The notes under the pieces are model-generated. The model was not told the origin of the DNA and did not search any database. It saw only the letters and a program-made list of their open reading frames with translations. The translations under genes and the position numbers were made by a program. From positions 1,888,001-1,952,000 of the forward strand of contig NZ_CP039634.1 in assembly GCF_004923295.1 (NCBI RefSeq): a stretch of 64,000 nt of DNA, written 5' to 3'. Shown piece by piece: positions 29,691 through 38,210 of this stretch. Origin of the DNA: Azospirillum sp. TSH100. Lineage in GTDB: Bacteria > Pseudomonadota > Alphaproteobacteria > Azospirillales > Azospirillaceae. Each line of letters opens with the position of its first letter. The stretch's first letter is position 1.

Positions 29691-30454
29691 CCTTTCAGAA
29701 AGAAACGGCGCCCACCGCCAAGACCAAGGAATCCGGGTTCGCCGAAACCGTCAAGACGGTGATCTTCGCCGTGCTGATCGCCTTCGGCGTCCGGACCTTC
29801 GCCTTCGAGCCGTTCAACATCCCGTCGGGGTCGATGATCCCGACTCTGCTGATCGGCGATTACCTGTTCGTGTCGAAGTTCAGCTACGGCTACAGCAAAT
29901 ACACGGTCGGCTTCGGCCTGCCGCTGTTTGAGGGCCGCATCCTGGGCTCCGAACCGCAGCGTGGCGACGTGGCGGTGTTCAAGCTGCCGCGCGACAACAA
30001 GACCGACTACATCAAGCGCGTGATCGGCCTGCCGGGCGACACCGTTCAGATGATCGGCGGGATCCTGCACATCAACGGCCAGCCGGTGAAGCGCGAGCGG
30101 ATCGAGGATTATGTGACCACGGATTCGCTGGGCCGCAGCATCCGCACGGCCCAGTTCATCGAAACTCTGCCCAACGGCCGCACCCACCGCATCATCGAGG
30201 AGTCGGACAACGGCCCGCTTGATAATACGCCGGTGTTCAAGGTGCCGCCGGGCCATCTGTTCATGATGGGTGATAACCGCGACAACTCGCTGGACAGCCG
30301 CGTGCCGTCGCAGGTCGGTTTCGTTCCCATTGAAAATCTGGTCGGCCGCGCCGAGTTCCTGTTCTTCTCGCTCGATGAGGGCACGCGCTTCTACGAGATC
30401 TGGCGCTGGCCGGTCGATCTGCGCTTCAGCCGCCTGTTCAACGGAGTCCGGTAA
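29687..30454 (+). CDS. lepB: Signal peptidase I
   Basis: A 255-residue membrane-anchored protease that removes Sec and Tat signal peptides. One N-terminal membrane segment ([17 protein letters not shown]) precedes box B with the nucleophile Ser49 ([15 protein letters not shown]), the general base Lys110 in [12 protein letters not shown], and box [12 protein letters not shown]. The start codon overlaps acpS (ATGA), and rnc begins immediately after its stop, so the block is tightly coupled. Confidence 0.96.
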   Translation: MTFQKETAPTAKTKESGFAETVKTVIFAVLIAFGVRTFAFEPFNIPSGSMIPTLLIGDYLFVSKFSYGYSKYTVGFGLPLFEGRILGSEPQRGDVAVFKLPRDNKTDYIKRVIGLPGDTVQMIGGILHINGQPVKRERIEDYVTTDSLGRSIRTAQFIETLPNGRTHRIIEESDNGPLDNTPVFKVPPGHLFMMGDNRDNSLDSRVPSQVGFVPIENLVGRAEFLFFSLDEGTRFYEIWRWPVDLRFSRLFNGVR

Positions 30455-31240
30455 GTGTCCACCGTCACCAAGGCGTCCACCGATCCGGGCGCCGGCTCCG
30501 AACCCCAGGCCGATGGCGCCGTCCAGTCGGCAGACGTCTCAGGACTTGCCCGTTCGCTGGGCTATGAGTTTTCCGATCTGTCGCTCCTGCGCGACGCCGT
30601 CACCCATCCGAGCCTGATGGGGCTCGAGCGGACCGGCCGAAAATCGCACAAGGGGCCGGGCATCGCTTATGAACGGCTGGAGTTCCTCGGCGACCGGGTC
30701 GTCGGGCTGGTCGTTGCGCAGTGGCTGCTGGAACGCTATCCGAACGAGCGCGAGGGGGCGCTCGCCAAGCGGCACGCCGCGCTGGTGCGCCGGGAGTCTC
30801 TCGGCCGTGTCGCAGACGCCATCGGGCTGGGCGCCTATCTGCGCCTGTCGCCGGCGGAGGCGCAGAGTGGTGGGCGGGAGAACCGCACCATCCTGGGCGA
30901 CGCCTGCGAGGCGGTGCTGGGCGCGATGTATCTCGATGGCGGACTGGAGCCGGTGACGCGCTTTGTCCGACAGGCGTTGGCCGGCGAGATCGACAAGGCG
31001 ACGCCGCCGCCGCTGGATAGCAAGACGACCTTGCAGGAATGGGCGCAGGGGCGCGGCAAACCGTTGCCCCGTTATGAACTGATCGAACGCAGCGGCCCGG
31101 CGCACGAGCCGCTGTTCGTGGTTGCGGTGCATGTGGCGGGTATGGATCCGGTCTCCGGGTCGGGTTCGTCCAAGCGCATCGCGGAAAAGAAGGCGGCCAG
31201 CACATTGCTGCGCCAGGTGGGAGTACAAGTCGATGACTGA
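30455..31240 (+). CDS. rnc: Ribonuclease III
   Basis: A 261-residue double-strand-specific endoribonuclease for rRNA and mRNA processing. The signature YERLEFLGDRVVGLV and the second acidic site GDACEAVLGAMYLDGG supply the metal ligands. A C-terminal dsRNA-binding domain spans about 180-255 (TTLQEWAQGRGKPLPRYEL, SSKRIAEKKAASTLL). It begins at a GTG directly after the lepB stop and has a 25-residue low-complexity lead. It overlaps era by 8 bp. Confidence 0.95.
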   Translation: MSTVTKASTDPGAGSEPQADGAVQSADVSGLARSLGYEFSDLSLLRDAVTHPSLMGLERTGRKSHKGPGIAYERLEFLGDRVVGLVVAQWLLERYPNEREGALAKRHAALVRRESLGRVADAIGLGAYLRLSPAEAQSGGRENRTILGDACEAVLGAMYLDGGLEPVTRFVRQALAGEIDKATPPPLDSKTTLQEWAQGRGKPLPRYELIERSGPAHEPLFVVAVHVAGMDPVSGSGSSKRIAEKKAASTLLRQVGVQVDD

Positions 31241-32399
31241 CGGTCGCGACGACATCGACAAGAGCAAGATTGAGCCTGGTTCCGACGCTGCGGAGCCGTC
31301 ACCGGACTCCGTGGGGGAGCCCGGGATGGACGACGAGGCGCTCAACCATGAGAGCGTTGGCGGCGAGGACGCCGAAGACGACGACTTCGACGACGAAGAC
31401 GACGAAGACGGCGATTACGAGGATGACGAGGACGAGGATGATGAGGACTCCCCGCGCGGGCAGCCCATCTCCGTCCTGCCGCCTCTGCCGGCGATGCCGG
31501 AGCATCCGCGCTGCGGTTTCATCGCGCTGGTCGGCGCGCCAAATGCCGGCAAGTCGACGCTGCTGAACGCGATGATCGGCAGCAAGGTGTCGATCGTCAG
31601 CCCGAAGGTGCAGACCACCCGCACCCGCGTGCTGGGCATCACCATCCAGGGTGATGCCCAGATGATCTTCGTCGACACCCCCGGCATCTTCAAGCCGAAG
31701 CGCCGGCTGGACCGCGCCATGGTGGCGGCGGCCTGGCAGGGGGCGGAGGACGCCGACGTGATCGGCGTGCTGTACGACGTGTCGCGCCGCTCGATCGACG
31801 AGGACACCCGCAGCATCGTCGCCCGGCTGAAGGAGCAGGGGCGCGAAGCGATCCTGATCCTGAACAAGATCGATCTGGTGAAGCGGGACGTCCTGCTGGG
31901 CATCGCCGACGCCTTCCGGCAGGAAGGCATCTTCTCCGATATCTTCATGGTGTCGGCCTTCACCGAGGATGGCGTCGCCGATCTGAAGCAGTTCCTGGCC
32001 GACCGGCTGCCGGAAGGACCGTGGCATTTCCCGGAGGACCAGATCTCCGACATGCCGATGCGCCTGCTGGCGGCGGAGATCACCCGCGAGAAGCTGTTCC
32101 TGCAGCTTCACCAGGAGCTTCCCTATTCCGCCACGGTCGAGACCGAGGTGTGGGAGGAGTTCGAGGACGGCTCGGTCAAGATTTCCCAGGTCATCTTCGT
32201 TCAGCGCGAGAGCCAGAAGGCCATCGTGCTGGGCAAGGGCGGTCAGCGGATCAAGGCGCTGGGCTCCGCCGCGCGGAAAGAGCTGACTGAAATGCTGGAA
32301 CGTCGCGTCCACCTGATCCTGTTCGTGAAGGTGCGCGAGGGCTGGGTCGATGATCCGGAGCGTTATTCGGCCTGGGGGCTGGATTTCGGGGCGTCTTGA
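31233..32399 (+). CDS. era: GTPase Era with long acidic N-terminal extension
   Basis: A 388-residue protein; Era is usually near 300. Residues 1-92 are an extension containing about 30 nearly uninterrupted Asp/Glu (EDDDFDDEDDEDGDYEDDED). The GTPase follows: G1 GAPNAGKSTLL, the switch/G2 region TTRTRVLGI, G3 DTPGIF and G4 NKIDLV. The C-terminal KH domain includes VIFVQRESQKAIVLGKGG. Era binds the 3' end of 16S rRNA in 30S maturation. ATG 31233 overlaps the rnc stop; a later start that skips the acidic tract is not evident, since the next Met lies inside the extension. It is the last gene before a strong terminator. Confidence 0.93.
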   Translation: MTDGRDDIDKSKIEPGSDAAEPSPDSVGEPGMDDEALNHESVGGEDAEDDDFDDEDDEDGDYEDDEDEDDEDSPRGQPISVLPPLPAMPEHPRCGFIALVGAPNAGKSTLLNAMIGSKVSIVSPKVQTTRTRVLGITIQGDAQMIFVDTPGIFKPKRRLDRAMVAAAWQGAEDADVIGVLYDVSRRSIDEDTRSIVARLKEQGREAILILNKIDLVKRDVLLGIADAFRQEGIFSDIFMVSAFTEDGVADLKQFLADRLPEGPWHFPEDQISDMPMRLLAAEITREKLFLQLHQELPYSATVETEVWEEFEDGSVKISQVIFVQRESQKAIVLGKGGQRIKALGSAARKELTEMLERRVHLILFVKVREGWVDDPERYSAWGLDFGAS

Positions 32400-32404
32400 C
32401 AACG

Positions 32405-32442
32405 AAAAGGCCCTCTCCCGCGGGAGAGGGCCTTTTACTTTT
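32405..32442. terminator. Strong intrinsic terminator after era
   Basis: A perfect 16-bp self-complementary stem (AAAAGGCCCTCTCCCG at 32405-32420 with its complement 32421-32436) followed by ACTTTTTT. A-rich on the left, so usable by the convergent gene as well. Confidence 0.92.
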
Positions 32443-32459
32443 TTAGGGCTTCGCCGGCC

Positions 32460-32765
32460 TTATGCGGCCAGCAGGCGCAGGTGGCCGTCGAAATCGTCGA
32501 GCGCACGCATCAGGTCCATCATCGCCTGATCGGCCTGGGCACGGGCGAAGGGCCATGCGTCGTCGTCGGCCATGTGAGCGGCCTCGATGCGGGCGATGGC
32601 GCGGTTGTTCAAGCCGCGGAGACGGTCGAGCGTGCGTTCCCACGTCTCTCGCCGATCGCTGTCGGCGCGCTCCACCATTGACCGCAGGGTTTCCATGCGG
32701 TCGGTGGCGCGTAGCACCAGATCACGGCTCAGAGTGTCGAACGCTTGCCGGTTGCGGCGGCTCAT
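32460..32765 (-). CDS. Small helical hypothetical protein
   Basis: A 101-residue, all-alpha, charged protein (residues 10-55 rich in Arg and Glu, FDTLSRDLVLRATDRMETL). The start MSRRNRQAF has an excellent AAGGAGG about nine bases ahead; the frame stays open upstream but without coding character. No signal or membrane segment and no family I recognise. It ends just past the era terminator and is probably a single-gene unit. Confidence 0.65.
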   Translation of the reverse strand: MSRRNRQAFDTLSRDLVLRATDRMETLRSMVERADSDRRETWERTLDRLRGLNNRAIARIEAAHMADDDAWPFARAQADQAMMDLMRALDDFDGHLRLLAA

Positions 32766-33256
32766 GAGGTGTCCTCCTTTGATCCTCAACCGATTTTGAC
32801 CTCTCGGCCGATTTGCAGGATAGCCTCCAGCAGATGCTGCGAAAACGCACCCAAAGCGCAGTCGGCCCAGCCCGATTGGGAGATGCCGTCCTGTTTTGCG
32901 GTGCGATTTAGCAGTCGCGGGATACCTGCCTGAATCCAAATTCCGCCGGGCTGCCCGATCCATCAAGGAGAAAGCAAGCCCGGAGGCCGAGGAAGTCTTC
33001 CTGGTTGGATTGCGTTTCCTCCAGGGCTGGTTTCATCCGGCCCGTTGGCGTTCTTATACGCCGTCATTTTGACGACGTTCTTTTGTTTTGGTGACGCTTT
33101 TGTGCCGGATTGGCGATGCCGGGTCAATCCGCCCAAAAATCATAGACGGCGCGCAATCTGTCGCAGCCTAAAGGCGAGGTTGTAGACCCGATATTGAGCG
33201 GAAAGTCGGAAGTGGTAGAGCCGGGGGAGGGCAGTCCTAGACCGATATGTTCGTTG
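32766..33256. other. Long intergenic region without a convincing gene
   Basis: 491 bp. Its right half is unusually AT-rich for the window (TTCTTTTGTTTTGG near 33080, CCCAAAAATCATAG near 33135). A 42-codon minus-strand frame at 32908-33036 lacks coding features. It could hold a small RNA or the leader of the 32460 gene; no tRNA-like fold was seen. Confidence 0.4.
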
Positions 33257-33556
33257 TCATTCGGCCGCGACGGCATAGGCGGGAATTGCCACGGCGTTGG
33301 CCGGCTCGGGAAGGGGCGAACCGCAGCAGGCGGCGGCCGGCGTCGCCGCGGCGGTGCTGACGGCAGTCGCGGCAGCGGCCTGCTGGGCGCAGTTGGCGCG
33401 GTATTCGCTGGCCATGCTGCGCATGGTGGACACGCATTTGCCGCACTGGACTTGGCAATTGTGATGGCGGAACACCGAGGCCGGGGTCGTGGCGCCCTGA
33501 TCGAACGCAGCCTTGACCTTCTTATCGTTCAACGCGTGGCAGATGCAGATGTACAT
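33257..33556 (-). CDS. bfd: Bacterioferritin-associated ferredoxin (BFD-like [2Fe-2S] protein)
   Basis: A 99-residue protein. The first 55 residues are a BFD domain with the four cluster cysteines arranged CxC at 4-6 (MYICICHALND) and CxxC near 38-41 (CQVQCGKC). BFD reduces the bacterioferritin core so that iron can be released. The tail after residue 55 is Ala-rich (AQQAAAATAVSTAAA) with an extra CC pair and is longer than usual. A Fur-box-like site lies about 60 bp upstream, consistent with iron repression. No bfr gene is in the window. Confidence 0.85.
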   Translation of the reverse strand: MYICICHALNDKKVKAAFDQGATTPASVFRHHNCQVQCGKCVSTMRSMASEYRANCAQQAAAATAVSTAAATPAAACCGSPLPEPANAVAIPAYAVAAE

Positions 33557-33614
33557 AAGCCCTCGGTGACGGTCGGTTTCAGTGAGATGTCCTGAGCCCA
33601 GCAATAGCTGAGAG

Positions 33615-33629
33615 TGAGAATCGTTGTCA
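33615..33629 (-). promoter_or_regulatory. Fur-box-like operator upstream of bfd
   Basis: TGAGAATCGTTGTCA matches the 7-1-7 Fur consensus TGATAATNATTATCA at 11 of 14 informative positions. It lies 59 bp before the bfd start codon, a normal operator distance. Confidence 0.55.
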
Positions 33630-33776
33630 ACGTGGCAATTGCGAGCCAATCGCATATAAGAGCTCCCGAGACGCTTTGTCACAGCCCCCTTCGCGTGATG
33701 CCGAAAGGGGTGGTCAGGGAAGTTGGTCGCATCCTTGCGCTTGCATTCGCCGGCCGACGGCGGTAGCCCGTGAGGC

Positions 33777-34748
33777 ATGGACGACAGCACCCCCCAAAAT
33801 GCACCCGACACTGCTCCGCAAGCTTCTTCCGGCGCGGTGGTGACCCCGCTCGGCCAGACGGTCTATCTGGCGGCGGACGGCTTCCTCGACGATCTGGTGG
33901 CGGAGCTGGGGGACGTCACGTCGGTCGACGGCCGGCTGGTCTTCGTCGACGGCCCGGTGCGGCCGTCGGCCTGGGCGCAGAACATCTGGTACGACCCGGT
34001 GCGCATCGAGTTCGCATCTATCAAGGGCGGCGCCAAGGCCCTGCGCGGCATCCAGCGCAATTGGGCACTGTGGTCGCAGCTGCATCACCGCCGTGCCGCC
34101 CTGATCCAGGAAAATCTGCCGCACGTCTCGGCGAAGCCGGTGGTCTTCCCGTCACCGCTGCCCACCGCGCCGCTGGGGTCCTGGACGCTGACCGACGAGT
34201 CGACGATCATCGCCGCGGCGCGCTGCTCCAGCCCCTTCCGCAACGGTGAGGTCACCTTCGTCGAGAACCGCACGGCCCCGCCGAACCGCGCCTATCTGAA
34301 GCTGTGGGAGGCTCTGACCCTGTTCGGTGAGCAGCCGGGGCCGGGCAACCGCTGCCTCGATCTCGGCGCCTGTCCGGGCGGCTGGACCTGGGTGCTGCAC
34401 GAGCTGGGGGCGTCGGTGGTCAGTGTCGACAAGGCGCCGCTCGATCCCGCCATCGCCGCTCTGCCGCGGGTGGAAATCCGCCAGGAGAGCGCCTTCGGCC
34501 TGAAGCCGGCCACGGTGGGGCCGGTGGATTGGCTGTGCTGCGACGTGATCTGCTATCCGACCCGGTTGCTGCGGCTGGTGAAGGAGTGGATGGACAGCGG
34601 CCTCGCCAAGCGCTTCATCTGTACGCTGAAGTTCCAGGCGGAGACCGACCACGAGACCGCCCGCGCCTTTGCTGCGATTCCCGGCGGTCGGGTGCTCCAT
34701 CTCCACCACAACAAGCACGAGCTGACCTGGATGTGGCCGGCACAGTAG
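33777..34748 (+). CDS. FtsJ/RlmM-like SAM-dependent methyltransferase
   Basis: A 323-residue protein. Residues 20-140 are a THUMP-like or RlmM-type N-terminal region, and residues 165-320 a Rossmann methyltransferase with the RrmJ fold. SAM motif I is RCLDLGACPGGWTWVLHELGA, motif II VVSVDKAPLD and motif IV DWLCCDVICYPTR. A lysine (CTLKFQAE) sits where the catalytic K-D-K-E tetrad expects one. RlmM 2'-O-methylates C2498 of 23S rRNA in E. coli; this could be its alphaproteobacterial counterpart. It stands alone. Confidence 0.82.
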   Translation: MDDSTPQNAPDTAPQASSGAVVTPLGQTVYLAADGFLDDLVAELGDVTSVDGRLVFVDGPVRPSAWAQNIWYDPVRIEFASIKGGAKALRGIQRNWALWSQLHHRRAALIQENLPHVSAKPVVFPSPLPTAPLGSWTLTDESTIIAAARCSSPFRNGEVTFVENRTAPPNRAYLKLWEALTLFGEQPGPGNRCLDLGACPGGWTWVLHELGASVVSVDKAPLDPAIAALPRVEIRQESAFGLKPATVGPVDWLCCDVICYPTRLLRLVKEWMDSGLAKRFICTLKFQAETDHETARAFAAIPGGRVLHLHHNKHELTWMWPAQ

Positions 34749-34772
34749 GGGCCGGCATCCAGGCCTGTCCGT

Positions 34773-36353
34773 TCATCCCACCGCTCGTCCCTCGGCATAG
34801 CCGAAGCTGACGTAATGCTGCTTGGCGGCGGTCAGGTTGCCGCCGACCGCACTGTTGACGTCCGGGTTGGCGGCCAGATAGGCGGCGGCGTTGAAGCGGG
34901 TCAGCGAGCGCCCCTCCAGCCGGCCGCTGACGATGTAATGCAGTTCCGCCGCTTCGCGGTTGCTGCCGAAGGCCGCGATCAGGTCGGGGTTGCTGGCCTG
35001 ATAGGACAGCGTGTCGAACAGCGTGGAACTGCGGCCCTCGCGGTTGCCGACCTCGATGTAGTGGCGCGTCGCCGCGGTGACGTCTGTGCCGAAGCTGCCC
35101 AGCAGGTCGCCATAGCCGGCCAGATAATTGTAGGGGTCGAAGCCGGTCAGGCTGCGCCCTTCATAGACGCCGGCACCGGCGAGATGCTGCGTCGCCGCCG
35201 CAGTGTTGGTGCCAAGGGCCGCGATCAGGTCGGTGTTGGAGGCGACATAGCGCAGCGCGTCGAAACTGCCCGTCACCGCGGAGGACAGGGAGACGCTGCC
35301 GTCGGAGAAGCGCAGAAACTCGATGTTGGACAGGATGTCGTTGCCGTCGGCGCCGCTGACGATGTAACGGCCGGTGTCCAACTGCTGGACGCTGTACTGT
35401 GCCCGGCTGCCGCTGAACACCACGGTGTCGGTGCCGGCGCCGCCATCCAGGACATCGCCCAGGGTGTTGACGGTGAAGCTGTCGTTGCCGCTGCCGCCGG
35501 TCGCCTGCTGCACCTTGGTGCCGTAGGCCAACGCCAGGAAGGTGGTGCTGCCGGCACTGCTGAACTGGCCGTCGCGCAGGTCGATCGCCAGCGAGGCCGT
35601 CTGGGCGCTGCCGTTCAGGCTGTTACGGCCGTTGGGATCCCACAGGGTGGTGAAGGTGCCGGTGTTCAGCGTGTAGCTGGTGTCGCCGGCTCCGGTCGAC
35701 ATGTTGGCGCCGTAGAGATACTGGATCGCGGCAATGTCGTAGAGGCTCGGGCCGGTCAGATAGGTGCCGGACGGAAGCGCGTCGTTGTCGTTGTAGGACA
35801 TGATGCTGTAGGCATAATTGTCCGTCGCCGTCGGCAGATACGGTCCCTCGGTTCCGCCATCGCTGCCGGCATTGTAGTTGCCGGGATGCTTCAGGCCCAG
35901 CGCGTGGCCGATCTCGTGGATGACGGTCATGTAGCTGTAGCTGCCGACCGTCGGGTTGGCGTTGCCCGAACTGTCGTTGGCCAGGAACACCTGACCGCCC
36001 TGGGCGCCGGTGGAGGGATAGTAGGCGTAGGCGGCCGACTGGCCGCTCTGCCGGTTGGTCCCGAAGGCGACCTCGGCGCTGGCTGCGTCGGAGATTTCGA
36101 CGAAGGTGATGTTGGCGACGGCGCTCCAGGCCGCCAGCGCCTGCCGGACGGCCGTGCGCTGGGCGGTGTTCATCGCGGCGAAGCCTGTGGAGTCGGCGGA
36201 GGAGATCTGCCGTGAACTGGTCAGGAACCCATAGGTAACGGTAACGGCGCCGCCGACTGAACTGCCGTTCAGCACCGTGCCGTTGTTGCCCCAATGCGGC
36301 GTTCCGCTGGGGAGAAGGGCGGCGACGGTGCTGGACGGCGCAGATTGACTCAT
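34773..36353 (-). CDS. Serralysin-type M10 metallopeptidase with four 41-residue repeats
   Basis: A 526-residue secreted protease. The zinc site is HEIGHALGLKHP (His146, Glu147, His150, His156) and the Met-turn is SIMSYND at 183-189. No Sec signal peptide is present, in line with type I (ABC) export. Two weak RTX-like stretches occur (GGSGNDSF, LDGGAGTD). The C-terminus has four repeats with an exact 41-residue period starting at Phe364, 405, 446 and 487 (pattern FDxxxYxASNPDLIAAFG then HYxxxGxxEGRS). The start is the Met before SQSAPSS; the upstream in-frame extension is shadow. No T1SS genes are adjacent. Confidence 0.87.
   Translation of the reverse strand: MSQSAPSSTVAALLPSGTPHWGNNGTVLNGSSVGGAVTVTYGFLTSSRQISSADSTGFAAMNTAQRTAVRQALAAWSAVANITFVEISDAASAEVAFGTNRQSGQSAAYAYYPSTGAQGGQVFLANDSSGNANPTVGSYSYMTVIHEIGHALGLKHPGNYNAGSDGGTEGPYLPTATDNYAYSIMSYNDNDALPSGTYLTGPSLYDIAAIQYLYGANMSTGAGDTSYTLNTGTFTTLWDPNGRNSLNGSAQTASLAIDLRDGQFSSAGSTTFLALAYGTKVQQATGGSGNDSFTVNTLGDVLDGGAGTDTVVFSGSRAQYSVQQLDTGRYIVSGADGNDILSNIEFLRFSDGSVSLSSAVTGSFDALRYVASNTDLIAALGTNTAAATQHLAGAGVYEGRSLTGFDPYNYLAGYGDLLGSFGTDVTAATRHYIEVGNREGRSSTLFDTLSYQASNPDLIAAFGSNREAAELHYIVSGRLEGRSLTRFNAAAYLAANPDVNSAVGGNLTAAKQHYVSFGYAEGRAVG
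34776..35264 (-). repeat. Four tandem 123-bp (41-codon) repeats in the M10 peptidase gene
   Basis: The protein periodicity is exact, with anchor residues Phe, Tyr, Asp-Leu, Phe-Gly, His-Tyr and Glu-Gly-Arg recurring every 41 positions; the DNA copies have diverged, so this is an old duplication. Confidence 0.8.
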
Positions 36354-36460
36354 GGGCGCGGGCTCTCGCGGCAGTCGGGGAGGGGTAGCCCCGACGGATG
36401 TCGGGCCACTTTGGATATCCGACTGATACGGAAGACCAGATCGGCCTCCAGCGCAACAGG

Positions 36461-37447
36461 TCAGGCGCGGCGCAGGGCCATTTCGATGGATGGACGCAGC
36501 ATGGAGGCGGCGGCATGGCCGATCTCCACCGCTTCGGCGGCGCGGTCGAACTCCAGGATGCCGATGTGGGCGAGCCGTGGCGCGATCAGCACATCCGGCG
36601 GCTCGCCGGCCAGGCGGGACCGTGTGATGCGGTCCTGCATGATGTCGATGGACCCGGCCATCACCTCCAGCGCGTTGGGCATCTGCCTGTGGGCATGGGC
36701 GTCGTCGATCTGGTCGGCCAGGAACTGGGTGCGCCGGCTTGGCTTGCGGCCAAGCCATGTGGAGATCTGGCTGGTCAGATGCGACAGCGCGGGGGATCCG
36801 GCATCACCGCCGGCCACCACCGGCTCCGGCGCCTTTGCCGACACCGCCTTTCCGTTGCCGCGGCCGTTTGGCCGACCAAGCGGAGACAGTTCGCTGTTGA
36901 GGTTGACCGCAACCACCACGTCTGCGCCCAGCGCCCGGCAGAGCGAGACCGGCACCGGATTGACCAGCGCGCCGTCCACCAGCAGGTGATGGTCGCGCCG
37001 CACCGCCGGGAACAGGCCAGGCATGGCGGCCGAAGCCAGGACCGCCGACATCAGCGGGCCGTCGCGCAACCACATCTCGCGCCCGGTCGACAGGTCGGTG
37101 GCGACCGTGGCGAAGGGCATGGGCAGATCCTCGATCAGGACGTTGCTGCGTTCGTTGTCGAAACGCCCGAACGCCTTTTCGGCGGCGACCAGGCCGCCGC
37201 GGCGGAAGGTGAGATCGATGATGCCGAGCATGCCGAGCCAGCCCATCTTCTGCGCCCAGGCCTGAAGCTCGTCCAACTGGTCGGTCAGGTAGGCGGCGGC
37301 CACTGCGGCGCCGATGGATGTGCCGCAGATGATGTCGGGCTTGATCCCGACTTCCTCCAGCGCGCGCAGGACGCCGATGTGGGCCCAGCCACGCGCCGCC
37401 CCGCTGCCCAGCGCAAGCCCGATCTTCAGGTCGGTTCCCTTCGCCAT
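36461..37447 (-). CDS. rssA: Patatin-like phospholipase, RssA type
   Basis: A 328-residue cytosolic-looking hydrolase. LALGSGAARGWAHIGVLRALEE gives the oxyanion box, CGTSIGAAVAA the GxSxG serine and LLVDGALVNPVPV the catalytic Asp in its DGA motif. These follow the RssA/YchK family closely. The start MAKGTDLK has GGGAG six bases ahead. A Gly-rich insert (GRPNGRGNGKAVSAKAP) interrupts the C-terminal half. It is the second patatin of the window and only distantly like the first. Confidence 0.85.
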   Translation of the reverse strand: MAKGTDLKIGLALGSGAARGWAHIGVLRALEEVGIKPDIICGTSIGAAVAAAYLTDQLDELQAWAQKMGWLGMLGIIDLTFRRGGLVAAEKAFGRFDNERSNVLIEDLPMPFATVATDLSTGREMWLRDGPLMSAVLASAAMPGLFPAVRRDHHLLVDGALVNPVPVSLCRALGADVVVAVNLNSELSPLGRPNGRGNGKAVSAKAPEPVVAGGDAGSPALSHLTSQISTWLGRKPSRRTQFLADQIDDAHAHRQMPNALEVMAGSIDIMQDRITRSRLAGEPPDVLIAPRLAHIGILEFDRAAEAVEIGHAAASMLRPSIEMALRRA

Positions 37448-37786
37448 CCGCATCTCCCGTCGGCGCCCCCTGTCTGGAGGCCGGATGCCCCCGGGCATCG
37501 GAGGCTTGATCTAGAGCTTATCATCTAGGCGTTACCGCCCGATTTCGGAAGCGGCCGGAAGTGGCACGCCGCCGGAGACGGGGTCGTCGCCGCACGCGAG
37601 ATGGGAAATGTGAAAAATTTAGCCGATCTTTGACCTGGATCAGCGGTCGCATCGTCGTGACTGTGGCATTTCTGTGCCAGTGGGCAGGCATGATCGTATC
37701 AGTCGGCGATTTTAACCATACGTCAACTGGACCTGATACAGTTTCGTTGCGTTGCAATGTAGTTCTCGAACCCCGGAAGGTCTGTC
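37448..37786. other. Intergenic region between patatin and small membrane protein genes
   Basis: 339 bp that must carry two divergent promoters. The central part (37600-37720) is AT-richer than its surroundings. I could not settle on a promoter pair and see no gene. Confidence 0.4.
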
Positions 37787-37915
37787 ATGGCTGACGAACT
37801 GAAAAGCTTCCGAAAGGACTGGAAACGCTGGTCGCCGACGGAACGGTTGGTTGCCGTCACCGTGCTGGTCCTGATCGCTCTTCTTGGTGCGCCGGTCGCC
37901 GTCGGCCTGTTCTGA
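37787..37915 (+). CDS. Small single-pass membrane protein (42 residues)
   Basis: The product is a charged amphipathic head (KSFRKDWKRWSPTER) followed by one hydrophobic helix (LVAVTVLVLIALLGAPVAVGL) and stops right after it. GGAAGG lies eight bases before the ATG. Composition, start signal and codon use (third positions mostly G/C) argue for a real small gene. Function unknown; it precedes the motility module but a 295-bp gap separates them. Confidence 0.6.
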   Translation: MADELKSFRKDWKRWSPTERLVAVTVLVLIALLGAPVAVGLF

Positions 37916-38210
37916 TCCGCATCTCCGCCGACACCCGCGCCGATGCGGTTGCGCGGGCAACAGTGTGACGCGCCGGCAACTCAGGCGCAGTGATTAGGAC
38001 CTCGGACAGGGTCATCTTTACGGGCTCTTAACCCTCCCGCCATAGGCTTGGTCGGCTCGGACAGTTCCTGGGACGGTTGGGCGCCACAAGCGGTCGGAGC
38101 ATCGAACCTCCGCCACAAAGGGCACCGACGGTGCGCTCGCCGGAGGGCGCGGACCGGGGAGGTTCCGGCATATTCCGCCAAGGCTTTGCCCCTCTCGCTG
38201 GACACGCCCG

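Noticed and set aside
32908..33036. A 42-codon minus-strand frame in the long intergenic region
   Set aside because: No ribosome site of note and no coding-like composition or domain.
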